From Candidatus Sigynarchaeota archaeon (GTDB lineage Archaea > Asgardarchaeota > Lokiarchaeia > Sigynarchaeales > Sigynarchaeaceae), in assembly GCA_030587525.1 (NCBI GenBank), contig JAUQYW010000544.1, forward strand, positions 1 through 20,784: a stretch of DNA of 20,784 nucleotides, in the 5' to 3' direction. The notes beneath the pieces were generated by a model. It saw only the letters and a list, made by a program, of their open reading frames with translations, had not been told where the DNA came from and searched no databases. A program made the position numbers and the translations under genes. This document shows positions 15,001 to 18,178 of the stretch, piece by piece. Numbering within the stretch: position 1 is the stretch's first letter; each line of letters opens with the position of its first letter.

Positions 15001-18000
15001 CAACAAAATGGCTCAAAGATACTCTCGTGAGATATGTTAGTGATGGGGCTGCACTGGACCGGCGGTTCAAGACGATTATAATTGCCATTCCCGGGGACTT
15101 TAGGACCCTTCCCTTCGAGGTAAAAACAATGCTTCAACAAACTTTTCACGCGGACCCAATTGGGCGACAAGGTAATCAGTTAACTTGGATATTGAGGCGT
15201 GATGAAAGAATCGTTTATGATCTTGATCGCCAGCGGGAATTGAACACGATGATTTACAAGGCTTTTATCCGAGGTGAAAGTGTCGAGGACCCATCTGATC
15301 CTTCCAGGTTATTTGATCCGAGGAAGAATACTGCTGCGATTTGGAGTCGAGCCAATTCGAAAACCTGGAATGATTTTGTTGAATGGCTCAGAAAAGTTGA
15401 TTATGACCCCATCAATCGCCCATATGGTCGATATGACTTGAAACCAGAAGGGGATTTAATTAAGGGCTATCCAGACAGAACAGTGATCCGGATGGACGAT
15501 GGAAGGACCAACCCGAACTGGTTAAATGCGGAGGATAGATCGCTTATATACAAGCGTGGTGTTAACCCGGCAGTGAACCCGGATGGCCATGTACAAATTG
15601 GCGGTTCCATGAGCCTTTATGAAATAGGAGAAAACCTGTTGATAGATAAAGATGGGAATTCGCTGGAAAATCCGTATGCACTTGGAGATAAAAGAATCAC
15701 GCTTGCCCAATTTTTGGGAGATAAGGAGTTTCGGGGCGTATCTACACCTTGGATTCAATTTGTCCGGTCGGAGCATAGAGAATTCAAGTTGATATTCACC
15801 ACGGTATCCAGCAATTTGAAGCAACACGTTACCATACAGCATGCCGTTGGTGTTGAATGGGCTACAGAATATGCCGGCTTGTTAGAAGATTTCAGCAATG
15901 AAGGCACAAGAGCATTAGGGAATTTGAGATTCTACAATTCATTCGACCAATTGAATGAAATCATTCGATATTATGACAACACGTTGATGCCGAGGGAAGA
16001 TGCAGTTTCCGAATTTCATTCTTTCGATATTTCCTTGAATGACCCCGAATTTCCGACATATGAAAATCATATAACCGAATTTCCCATTCGTGTTGTTGAA
16101 CATGAATATATGATTAGGTATCCACCAGAATGTAGAGGTCAAATGCAACCTGAGCTGAAGAGTAATATCAATTCAGGAGAAGTCCGATTGGTGTTCCCGG
16201 ATGCAGGAATTGTTCCAGGTACCGCCATAAGTGCCTTACCCGCTATCTTGAATGGAAAGACTTTTAGATTCGCCGCTTTTACTCCCCAAGAGATAGCATT
16301 AGCAATCGAGAGGCTCGAATCAGATGGATGGTTATCGAGAACTTTCCCTGGTATAAAGATTGACCTCAAGAACAAGCAAATAACTTTCCCCCAGTCGATA
16401 TCGTCTCAAGAGGCTGGAGCAGGCATGGGAACCGAATGGCTTCCTTCATTTTTAAGCGGTAAGACGATCAAGTATGATTCTGGTAAAAGCGAGGCAGTGC
16501 GGTATTTCGTGAATATCGCGCAAAGCTTAAGGTTTATTGGTTCGATAATTGCCGAATTTCGATCACTCGATCAATCGGTAGGAGCCGAAGCTGCTGCAAC
16601 TGGGAGATCCTTCATGGAAATATTTGCCTCGAAACCATTCACGCTGTGGCATCCGAACGAGTTTTCTTGCACGGGTTTGCTGAATCCGACTTGGAACGAG
16701 AATAATAAAGCTCTTAATTTCGTTGATTTGCTCATGGCTAACCGAAGGATTCGACACGTATCAGCACCAGCCTTGCACGGATACCAATTAGCTTTTGATG
16801 TTGAGCTTTCCGATGTTGATTGGTTACCATCGAGAATTAAAGGAGATCTTGACACGAGGACTGGAAGCGTGACAAATCTAAAACTATGGGATTCTAAAAC
16901 TAACTCTTTCAAGGATTTGGATGATATTGTATCTTTATCGAGCTTGATTTCGACGCTGGAGAAAATCAATCGCCAAGTCGTAAATCTGGGTTATAAGGTT
17001 GTTCCCGGATCTCTTTCGCTCCAGCAGGGAGTAGGATCGACGAAATATAATAAGCTAATCTTCTCCGTCGAATATGGAGATGCACAAAAAATCAAGCTTG
17101 ATTTTGAAATCGATCTCATCTCTGGCGACCTCGTTGCTAAAAGCAATGGACCGATCGTGAATGCACAAGCTGGTCTTCAATTGAGCATGACCAGCTCGGT
17201 ACGCCATTTCTACTCCACGATGACTGATATTCGCAGCATTCTTTCGAAGATATTTTTCGCTGTGGAGCCCGGCTATGTGATATTGAATAGCAATGTCTTC
17301 AAAATCACCATCGCGACGATACCGGGATCGAACAAGGTGAAGACGACCGTGACCTTCGAAATCCAGCATTCGTCGGGTGATAGATTTACTTGCGAATGGT
17401 TGGCGGGAAAGAAGACCTTGCTCGCCGTGGAGCGGGCGATACTCGCTAGCGGCGGTGAAATTGCCGTGGATCAAGAGAATTCGCCTGGGCTTGCGACGGA
17501 GGAGGACGAGCTTTATGAGGAATTGGAAGCCTTGCGCCTTGCACTGCACGCGCTACCCGGCGCTCCGAACGCAGATTGGGCAGTCACACCGGGTGCTAGA
17601 CTAATAGGAGCGCCTGGAACTCATGCACCCGCACTGGAAAGGACCATGAATTATCACCCGAGCGTCGTGGTGAGCGGCAATCCGATCAAACAAGATCTAA
17701 ACTTCCACATATTCACGATATTAACCGGAGATAACAAGGGTCATGTGGGAATCGAACAAACGGACTTTGTAGAAGAGTCGTATACAATACATATTATTGC
17801 TCTAAAGGAAGCATGGAGCAGCATGGGGGAACTTGAAGCGCAGATAACCGCGTTTGTTTCTGATGTTAATCTGCATGGCTCGTTTGTCGATAGTTTAGGC
17901 CAGAAGCGATATACCGCTGCTTTGGGAACGATTAACTTGAATGAAAACAAGATAACGTTCAAGATCGTGAAAGGGGGATTCATGTACGAAGGATATTTCG

Positions 18001-18128
18001 ACATTTCCTTGAAAAATAGAGGATTTTACGTGAGCCACGTGACGGACTTGGGCACGGGCACCCGCACGGCGCTGAAAAAACTAGCATTTTGGGAAACGGT
18101 CGCCGATTTTGTCCCGAATCCATTTTGA
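3..18128 (+). CDS. Giant multidomain surface/secreted protein with LamG-like, Ig-like and Ca-binding-type modules (5' partial)
   Basis: The frame is open from the left window edge (first whole codon at 3) to TGA at 18126-18128, so at least 6,042 residues are encoded. The GTG at 12 is a possible start, but no signal peptide follows it and the sequence is already beta-domain-like, so the true start probably lies upstream. Residues below are numbered from that GTG. Domains in order: beta-rich 1-360; ConA-like about 371-560; LamG-like 638-783; beta-sandwich 855-983; Ig-like 1043-1110 and 1450-1530; ConA-like 1626-1824; carbohydrate-binding-like 1837-1950; EF-hand-like loop 2429-2452; Asp-rich loops 3346-3650; hydrophobic hairpin 3706-3756; helical/coiled coil about 4200-4480; AT-rich-encoded block about 4510-5723 with a nuclease-like motif near 4936-4979; three beta repeats from 5641 to the end. 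No C-terminal membrane anchor is visible (ends FVPNPF). An extracellular location and adhesion or effector role are inferred. The frame is certain; the function is not. Confidence 0.93.
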   Translation, partial: SIDVFLIANTFISQPTSTSSIGFSVNLASSIAAIDAVQDINSFEGIAVDLLIPDIFSQYWKATTFENITIVFVDSDVHEFTWTLTKETLFSYLSTDLHPESQSITLDSVRLKRIRIPIPFTALNFVGPDRFDPEKITTVNIQGKNLDVYPGAFEEGIGIVVPANDLDWVTAVEPQQYLGITGIYFVDLINDVSIWSSPGDFTGTPEQQSVGFTVASIGTASSTTASLQIDPVTAAIELSSGTVLNTLEFSDYMYFDGITITASLDGQQVSIVDEKPSILGIDTISLQGLRSGNWAMLGLPAVYGLADSLTFSASIAPEIFDGLSIAYSGSPFFTAARDFLITGTGSFKIVKEKLVFDTEIGASINNDFVIDQNGLDTYYSFDSVPIQHNKYLQMRKLVLGGSTSACYEFPAPTTIASGTTISYDLRFGDVIMAGKGMECNILDTHGRKIASLVFEVLSTVTKEARIDIRYIETVSGANVYRVQTIGTFEYDEWTSLRIRFLSEDYFQVEINGQYNPATFPTYESKILPVWQYDHPITTMQFILTGAGGDSVMKGHLDDIKSSWDGIVQDFESYTIGYDPRQPGSPWQYSDANALRIFLESAPVKIQDGSGNVVVIPRFTSGAFGKALYFDGNMLVSTDSVDRSSSFSLCAYVKPFILPSSGSSVVPLFDARDTIGGVIQAGTSISMSSNRIVITYHDGSIAHAYAFSALRWYLISVVFDATAGTITTYVDGKFVDQTTGISFATTGQNYAPFILGKDEAANKYFYGLMDEILIYDRALLQNQVRALSRVENRIDVVQGEAAYVVGMLRDDDNHYMWNLPTNNFISSTFTLSQMRYNAASGTSSWVSGIAMPAEVPQTSIQVVNEATTPVEIVSECIGMTFIAERSGIDSISIMTTDDDTDVADDPESVNIEVIEMEGDVPVSTDTVIWSTSITYQDFTGGRVGTFGWYDISLDESLIPGAQYCITFTSSSFGAANDFMLHVAATTGNVFEEGMAIEKSEDDALGFVEKRMNSGTETTSCDLVFRTSFASHWDKCTTGIVQIENVAGTWVDWKVFQIGYDGTFSFLIDTKETADTYLDPGMYNAKLVYSPLHLGGSSSLFYEDATMPFTITVFGAKTEIQYLLEDQAVESSVPVQSRTVSNTLFTDGAGEFYTRIVANRTYSDPAHFDFKLVSRNQPLGNRPLWMQIGVSPGSVLPRSIDWVDDPGANAELDYLRLTYGEKYIRDLFGIQTIEQKKLANPVFYPFMRDSDTKAYWGPSVWIMDTTDPTTGIATFNFPNGIPVKDVMTMIDELGLFGSPQTIEDINFYIKVIYDSQFSWLDKELNEPVDQFGTSYVPTDPEFASTGNRLWFVDDGTRGPGYYDPLYADTVAEGVLYVQRESVLITGGARTVIPREMLEAHVISHPGMDPITKYGFPVQLTLLEADVDSNGAIVPETTSSGSGMKSDFKIPENAEAVYMELWNDDKTQVIINSSTLWDLTSWPGETNADGSVEIIVDPALSGLSFLMPGTYQAKTWTDGSEYLKPAQEHTFSIDILSENAFNMSVPSFRYSFMDILRDSGVALRESELLPVLDIMNGVEPWDGSTAYDIPSWETNYPVLVGMVGIRNTTEIVYPEELNMTEEEILDSRGTFIDTMDFSTFQAGEQVRDKDGWNVWQQNSDYDFTCTVTGENKWGHLVKSSGSDAAEMYYNYPSITPWFSYEISYSFVYEGDDGQISITPSKVAGGGWPLMQLFTNGAFRTTNGAYDNRLLFNPVIGREYKVTVVILSDKLYDVRVKDMLSGTETIYSNGGAHYATNPYGSSVYNCTQFKIETMPATTADISIGSIITTCMAPEVVAEANGEVLAEDLAKESIPTSDGTEVNILLNGVVQRSLNFFIEENASDWKDFEIPLDQYVNYHWDSALSSWVYGKKQVKNPSTGQLEWVDDPLDISFEFRDIADYANKEIYLAQLKIVDSYIRQDLDQWMFLNEFPSDVPLTTGTYNYDETVNGSFVLDLIDPGQMVTLAVLDTEITNEGGSDAVRREVVKTPKWRPSQSYSGVMVVDEDGEAVFGVDPATGCPWTTDDPSTRVAFAGVKYVSIDSFVVTHDNQDLTDTRPDIFPYNTTITFKNVFKGTSNHPVGVTQRRYYSETNGVKESVYEGWQFGNSPWQDGARLGSITLGSGSSETTYESIVMQTRPDNSATTSTDETDGLAVVFPSLYLPYRAFFSGSIYVAAPGDGFLWAEVIVRSTIDPSMKFKWILPISSSSNYHEIVPLSIDILHGGGDWHTAPGMTFFGPDGKSPADLEGTNVDIILQVRHVVGGGERGTSMTRARVHWINPEVTGWENIVFVSTGLDDQLMGKIYGTSFTSLYCNDVIGNMGLSRYDGYQVAPYMNDLKFAIDGPITSVLNIMNHNRVEGDPFDPANPATNWNQILAAFNEYPTQGSNTETMYEILTADPNGDGIFDDKNGDGVGNEEDDKLVRNAFVRLKFKESIRSSTEPSIVKGVFKVFQQESTGLGTSRFVEKAAFERRITAIIQPWYYKQYSNYRSLSQATDAIGNTVHKTFTSPLTLNTNVGTDKDLVDSILASYRKAIGPRDLVISDWNEVVKAYDPGSAHDPATEAGENHLRTSHNLKPVEFDEYLFRSIYNITEWQTQTLKPYTVLNDPVEKSGILLLLHSSGASNTEKIGGEWLTTDQPFAQVINTTNPVINGIRVWPQNSSNPETLEKVRVSLYPNKRVMLPRTTAQDVSEPRKYEIIPDFSQDFNADPAIIQPWLEQVDYTRDEWMKGYLPFSYDPGISWAGWQDTGIFSPQVIRINIHTGDFWCNFPELQWRVATGCFFIIGSGDITEPAEERFAVWISYFEGINPPEAITTKYGVPSNHIITVTRVVPLATSYPSASELADCIYEAMTSNLHFMAGGNIQVTRLGTSGLEFKWDESCSRKQLIPCEVLGNYYPWLDIISSEGGITTTPADVKKIGAGDGIIDDRDGFYGYTLVFEGYAGTYSDRITARRNITLSWSDNALAIVSGHFLNISDGNGGIETFFNEGSFEDAVFASKSILTRSMSYRLGTTQESQLVATMKLNSTIAQWIWPTAAGKGFDPDWTKYKVFGYQLLASGNVSNIDHVTVKLKDTSGAYIETCSFTDRFDSGSSILFAWHSLVIPSATELGYIEFSIAWKLPQELNNESVEIGLGGIFFEHESNAASMELLRSSGAPETLAIPINPFGATYGYADFVWKGVKDGSVQYSGTFTGIDIDLPASSAAQLDIKALSILRANETEQEIKKYWYKAQFDSQINNQQDLAYHLGSAGVSPPDIAGWTGSFTEKKDSWIVTRVFDLDYSGTYDLAVQYEDGKGEAIVDQFGQLILDGLNDIVSYDENMNGIFEMQVETGKTDEISTGGRDDFCVKKIGTTTEWRYDANEDGLWDYLRVDYDMKASKVMPVMAIQEWVPGHREGGTWVPGSWSEFTAWNFDGSRVTHGYDTYVDVDGSDGTFESITQNLDLWDDTPRPEFIDVDESPLTPEQYLEYNITKDHISADISENGLWTYETHKSITRAAVYNSYSGEYEVDETVQETCDIQARKTFVLLGVDGEHEIVADVIIIEDVDVLLDPRAGLPEKASIGHGGTVYFYDSNLDGQPELGFEFTANTYHDVSIAFYEGEDGELIHRPKAIGFFVDNGNGRCDVDQVSMIMGTGDKFYPTYWLYDKVNLEIIAGIAYRTAWDEFAQSYDAMWWVMQAMDIAVGIGIQVITSFIGAAIGSIIPVVGTAAGGYIGSLIGMAISQLMYFFWGRVETSISNFVDQMVRRRGEGAVESLRDPKEPDAGVSPYPYKIVDAVGYGDSILSSEVGTTFAMPVKLPTYRYEKVKWVKHSHSPPTDPHGSRQHPYEHYSLVQESTPDLGQDRDSIAWRHQVYDMFRGNGDGLYPLGVQVVPGDVGHFWSYPNIEVTDVNGKGLYKAGDIFTLRVKFGAPGLASGSLQPETDQEVVLDFGPSADVHYSSEVLHISGNSPSGEIDVTVAIPYTSAAIIDTNAMTVETRSVVLETEHQIYDKTGGNLGVLVPSVDMDGRFGYTLSKYPAFDAYRNSNTPILVPAAKTTTIALTPASLSTGTASDYIILHGSNGMTWGIWFEKGSTSKPTDMNTDNEIKVHVDPSDSSLAAAEALHTTLAADTTFTTMSGFSIVHACGTDPYITLVQESPAANAERKVSSIAGIEITTRQNPARLPSPKVLDGYATNGPRLYWFDGIDTAPAYQCDYEVTALCAAYNNAYQDVKSDTGSRMFWINVAVETVATIIQELAVRRIQCNIKIKGQPQAEWFILKTEEDWGKFLLEMGKEVFEEVVWEEGVSAVLTYMGMDPELANALGEFSDISGNPIVESITRFISTRQALQLMQRGLQVTESRVSTLERHITEDETRLSERTARAWNALDIMLDPYATCIGSSERAQKLSAITAKRLASEQQSLEIAKSARAGLKAGIDAIMTGTYAKREHTINSQAEQEWIAEAFPGMPMRNIHARSMIALVVKQALVGLYEIDEDITVKKAIEDPLFKRLFNVAQNCFIGIKFTDIIGAEYGWEEVQDLSVKELLETSGKIIIYDPLLDIGIVNPERVVYGIPRKVIDEKTLEVANQQRRGSLAEHNAWQDLTSFDDQCIVLLGMYHSLRYLSSDTIEVLKSLNMMNIKNRFTSNAKLETLLKLIDSLDVKSVSHTQQRLTSYTKDVFRLFFKRFELTSDVQTDNAIEQLQVKGDLRIRREGIAAIFASLLYSFDRMASETISYCNEELKTATSSKFIERVQALKDIAIKAREIFPTMINDFLKKRTSSVYPGETRPEFLGEKLEKFPNYLRFVQLITDSDVDVKKLKECIFKLISYMEVFGNENSLKVKIAEKAKTAREKLTIALRETFTSDIKILGSMVEAFFLRDTISQLFTKNTDLKEFGDLYDDVEKTYIHNQQVYITPKFRNDGSKQQKEHHLPDGMLFMKETFLKKLESAVWSNDQLWLKIKHAVDELGPFIIVDSKFFLEFDKIAKNLVEVEDTTKWLKDTLVRYVSDGAALDRRFKTIIIAIPGDFRTLPFEVKTMLQQTFHADPIGRQGNQLTWILRRDERIVYDLDRQRELNTMIYKAFIRGESVEDPSDPSRLFDPRKNTAAIWSRANSKTWNDFVEWLRKVDYDPINRPYGRYDLKPEGDLIKGYPDRTVIRMDDGRTNPNWLNAEDRSLIYKRGVNPAVNPDGHVQIGGSMSLYEIGENLLIDKDGNSLENPYALGDKRITLAQFLGDKEFRGVSTPWIQFVRSEHREFKLIFTTVSSNLKQHVTIQHAVGVEWATEYAGLLEDFSNEGTRALGNLRFYNSFDQLNEIIRYYDNTLMPREDAVSEFHSFDISLNDPEFPTYENHITEFPIRVVEHEYMIRYPPECRGQMQPELKSNINSGEVRLVFPDAGIVPGTAISALPAILNGKTFRFAAFTPQEIALAIERLESDGWLSRTFPGIKIDLKNKQITFPQSISSQEAGAGMGTEWLPSFLSGKTIKYDSGKSEAVRYFVNIAQSLRFIGSIIAEFRSLDQSVGAEAAATGRSFMEIFASKPFTLWHPNEFSCTGLLNPTWNENNKALNFVDLLMANRRIRHVSAPALHGYQLAFDVELSDVDWLPSRIKGDLDTRTGSVTNLKLWDSKTNSFKDLDDIVSLSSLISTLEKINRQVVNLGYKVVPGSLSLQQGVGSTKYNKLIFSVEYGDAQKIKLDFEIDLISGDLVAKSNGPIVNAQAGLQLSMTSSVRHFYSTMTDIRSILSKIFFAVEPGYVILNSNVFKITIATIPGSNKVKTTVTFEIQHSSGDRFTCEWLAGKKTLLAVERAILASGGEIAVDQENSPGLATEEDELYEELEALRLALHALPGAPNADWAVTPGARLIGAPGTHAPALERTMNYHPSVVVSGNPIKQDLNFHIFTILTGDNKGHVGIEQTDFVEESYTIHIIALKEAWSSMGELEAQITAFVSDVNLHGSFVDSLGQKRYTAALGTINLNENKITFKIVKGGFMYEGYFDISLKNRGFYVSHVTDLGTGTRTALKKLAFWETVADFVPNPF
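1122..1690 (+). other. ConA-like beta-sandwich region 1 of the giant protein
   Basis: Residues about 371-560 read as alternating short beta strands with the pattern of a concanavalin A-like lectin/glucanase sandwich: a YYSFD opening, a strand pair with LRIRFLSEDYFQVEING typical of the 'measure then describe the object' strand pair in LamG folds, and a closing GHLDDIK strand resembling the last strand (G.lDDi.i) of these domains. No catalytic residues of a glycosidase are apparent, so a binding or spacer role is more likely. The assignment is by pattern only. Confidence 0.45.
1922..2360 (+). other. Laminin-G-like (ConA-like) domain of the giant protein
   Basis: Residues 638-783 contain the landmarks of a Laminin_G_3-type domain: an SFSLCAYVKP strand (family pattern s.tvs.Wvkp), RWYLISVVFD (family pattern W.hva.tyD), ITTYVDGKFVDQ (family pattern v.lYvdG..v), a FILGKDE strand, and the closing YGLMDEILIYDRALLQNQV (family pattern f.G.iDevriYnraLs..ei). 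This is the most confidently recognised domain in the protein. Such domains bind carbohydrate or protein ligands in extracellular proteins. Confidence 0.85.
3138..3340 (+). repeat. Ig-like/transthyretin-like sandwich, copy 1
   Basis: Residues about 1043-1110 carry the sequence of landmarks YDGTFSFLID, then YLDPGMYNAKLVY, then MPFTITV. The same order and spacing recur about 1.2 kb downstream (ADGSVEIIVD, FLMPGTYQAKTWT, HTFSIDI). This matches the 'dG.f.f.i....l.pG.Y.~~v.~' pattern of bacterial and archaeal Ig-like stalk domains. The role is probably structural spacing. Confidence 0.55.
4359..4600 (+). repeat. Ig-like/transthyretin-like sandwich, copy 2
   Basis: Residues about 1450-1530 repeat the landmarks of the copy at 3138-3340: an edge strand (AVYMELWND), ADGSVEIIVD, MPGTYQAKTW, and a final HTFSIDI strand. 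The copies are far too diverged to show DNA repetition, so this is an old duplication or two members of a common fold. Confidence 0.5.
4888..5480 (+). other. ConA-like beta-sandwich region 3 of the giant protein
   Basis: Residues about 1626-1824 start with IDTMDFSTFQAG, followed by DGWNVWQQNS, paired Tyr/Phe-rich strands (SYEISYSFVYEGDDG), YKVTVVILSDKLYDVRV and a closing ISIGSII strand. The layout resembles the ConA-like region at 1122-1690. A binding or spacer function is inferred, with no catalytic residues identified. Confidence 0.4.
7296..7367 (+). other. EF-hand/dockerin-like calcium-binding loop
   Basis: Residues 2429-2452 read DPNGDGIFDD followed directly by KNGDGVGNEEDD. Both halves have the spaced Asp/Asn/Gly pattern (DxNxDGxxxD/E) of calcium-binding EF-hand-like or thrombospondin-type-3 loops, with an acidic residue at the expected twelfth position. 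Calcium binding is a family-based inference and would stiffen an extracellular shaft. Confidence 0.7.
8490..8738 (+). repeat. Diverged duplicated alpha/beta domain, copy 1
   Basis: Residues 2827-2909 run as a strand FAVWISYFEG, a hydrophobic strand (HIITVTRV), an amphipathic helix (SASELADCIYEAM), then FMAGGNIQVTRLG and LEFKW strands. The same order occurs at residues 4090-4163 (TWGIWFEKG, IKVHVD, AAAEALHTTLAAD, SIVHACG, ITLVQE). The fold is not recognised by name. Confidence 0.4.
10047..10970 (+). other. Cluster of Asp-rich DxDxDG-like loops
   Basis: Five loops of the form D-x-N/D-x-D/N-G are spaced through this region: DENMNGIFE (residue 3346), DANEDGLWDYL (3387), DVDGSDGTFE (3454), DSNLDGQPEL (3599) and DNGNGRCDVD (3644). 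Each is followed by a beta strand, as in FG-GAP/integrin-propeller-like and VCBS-type calcium loops. No complete propeller blade set could be assigned, so only the loops are claimed. Confidence 0.55.
11127..11279 (+). other. Glycine-zipper hydrophobic hairpin inside the giant protein
   Basis: Residues 3706-3756 form two uncharged hydrophobic stretches of about 25 residues each, separated by a PVVG turn. They have GxxxG spacing (GAAIG, GTAAG, GSLIG). They are preceded by an acidic/aromatic stretch and followed by charged helical sequence (VRRRGEG). This is the only obvious membrane-active segment in the protein. It resembles glycine-zipper two-helix hairpins and the hydrophobic segments found before toxin domains in some polymorphic toxins. 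Confidence 0.7.
12279..12500 (+). repeat. Diverged duplicated alpha/beta domain, copy 2
   Basis: Residues 4090-4163 share landmarks with residues 2827-2909: TWGIWFEKG, an IKVHVD strand, the helix AAAEALHTTLAAD, then FSIVHACG and ITLVQE strands. It lies between the hydrophobic hairpin and the helical region. Function unknown. Confidence 0.4.
13077..13420 (+). other. Coiled-coil/helical segment of the giant protein
   Basis: Residues about 4356-4470 are strongly helical, with heptad-like hydrophobic spacing (for example LQVTESRVSTLERHI), many charged residues, and no beta-type Gly/Pro turns. They mark the change from the beta-domain shaft to the C-terminal part. The preceding stretch (VFEEVVWEEGVSAVLTYMG) is also helical. 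Confidence 0.55.
14817..14981 (+). other. Candidate PD-(D/E)XK nuclease-like motif
   Basis: Residues HHLPDGMLF place an Asp at 4936 after a Pro in a 'PDG' context. About 40 residues later the hydrophobic strand FIIV ends in DSK (Asp4977, Lys4979), followed by FFLEFDK. This is the order of a PD-(D/E)XK core: an acidic residue on one strand, then D/E-x-K at the end of the next hydrophobic strand. The gap is longer than usual and contains helices, and no family was recognised. The motif is short, so a chance match is possible. Confidence 0.35.
16932..17144 (+). repeat. C-terminal beta repeat, copy A
   Basis: Residues 5641-5711 consist of a helix (SLSSLISTLEKIN), the strands GYKVV, KLIFSVEYG, KIKLDFEI, and a turn plus strand SGDLVA. 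The same order recurs immediately downstream and again near the C-terminus. No named fold was recognised; a helix plus a four-stranded sheet is suggested. Confidence 0.5.
17199..17408 (+). repeat. C-terminal beta repeat, copy B
   Basis: Residues 5730-5799 match copy A: a helix (TMTDIRSILSKI), the strands GYVIL, KITIATIPG, KTTVTFEI, and SGDRFT. The spacing to copy A is about 90 residues, so these look like tandem domains. Base composition returns to the GC-rich state within this copy. Confidence 0.5.
17838..18041 (+). repeat. C-terminal beta repeat, copy C
   Basis: Residues 5943-6010 show KITFKIVKG, EGYFDIS and NRGFYV strands in the order of copies A and B, preceded by a helix (LEAQITAFVSDVN). 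A Pro/Ala/Gly-rich linker at about 17553-17630 separates it from copy B. This is the least certain of the three copies. Confidence 0.4.
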
Positions 18129-18140
18129 TAAACGCATATC

Positions 18141-18148
18141 TTTAAATA
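18141..18148 (+). promoter_or_regulatory. Archaeal TATA-box-like promoter element
   Basis: TTTAAATA lies 13 bases after the giant gene's stop codon. With the usual 22-27-base distance, transcription would start near 18168-18173, a few bases before the ATG at 18179. This gives a leaderless or very short-leader transcript, consistent with the lack of a Shine-Dalgarno sequence there. It suggests that the small gene has its own promoter. Confidence 0.55.
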
Positions 18149-18178
18149 GGCTCTGTTTGATGGCTTTCTTTGATAACG

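Larger units (their letters stand above)
13540..17180 (+). other. AT-rich segment within the giant gene (compositional island)
   Basis: G+C drops inside the open frame. Hand counts of single 60-base lines give 38/60 at 11161 and 36/60 at 13201 before it, and 20/60 at 13861, 20/60 at 13921, 17/60 at 14461 and 23/60 at 15601 within it. The values after it are 30/60 at 17161 and 38/60 at 17401. Codons such as AGA, TTA and ATA become common. Elsewhere in the gene single lines can also be low (22/60 at 5821, 23/60 at 1081), but no other stretch stays low for more than 3 kb. The borders are approximate. A separate evolutionary history for this module is inferred. Confidence 0.75.

Noticed and set aside
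15720..15800. FRGVSTPWIQF in the AT-rich block resembles the Arg and Ser-Thr-Pro motifs of ADP-ribosyltransferase toxins
   Set aside because: The Arg lies only a few residues before the Ser-Thr, while in ADP-ribosyltransferases these motifs are separated by a long stretch. No Glu-x-Glu motif with suitable context was found.
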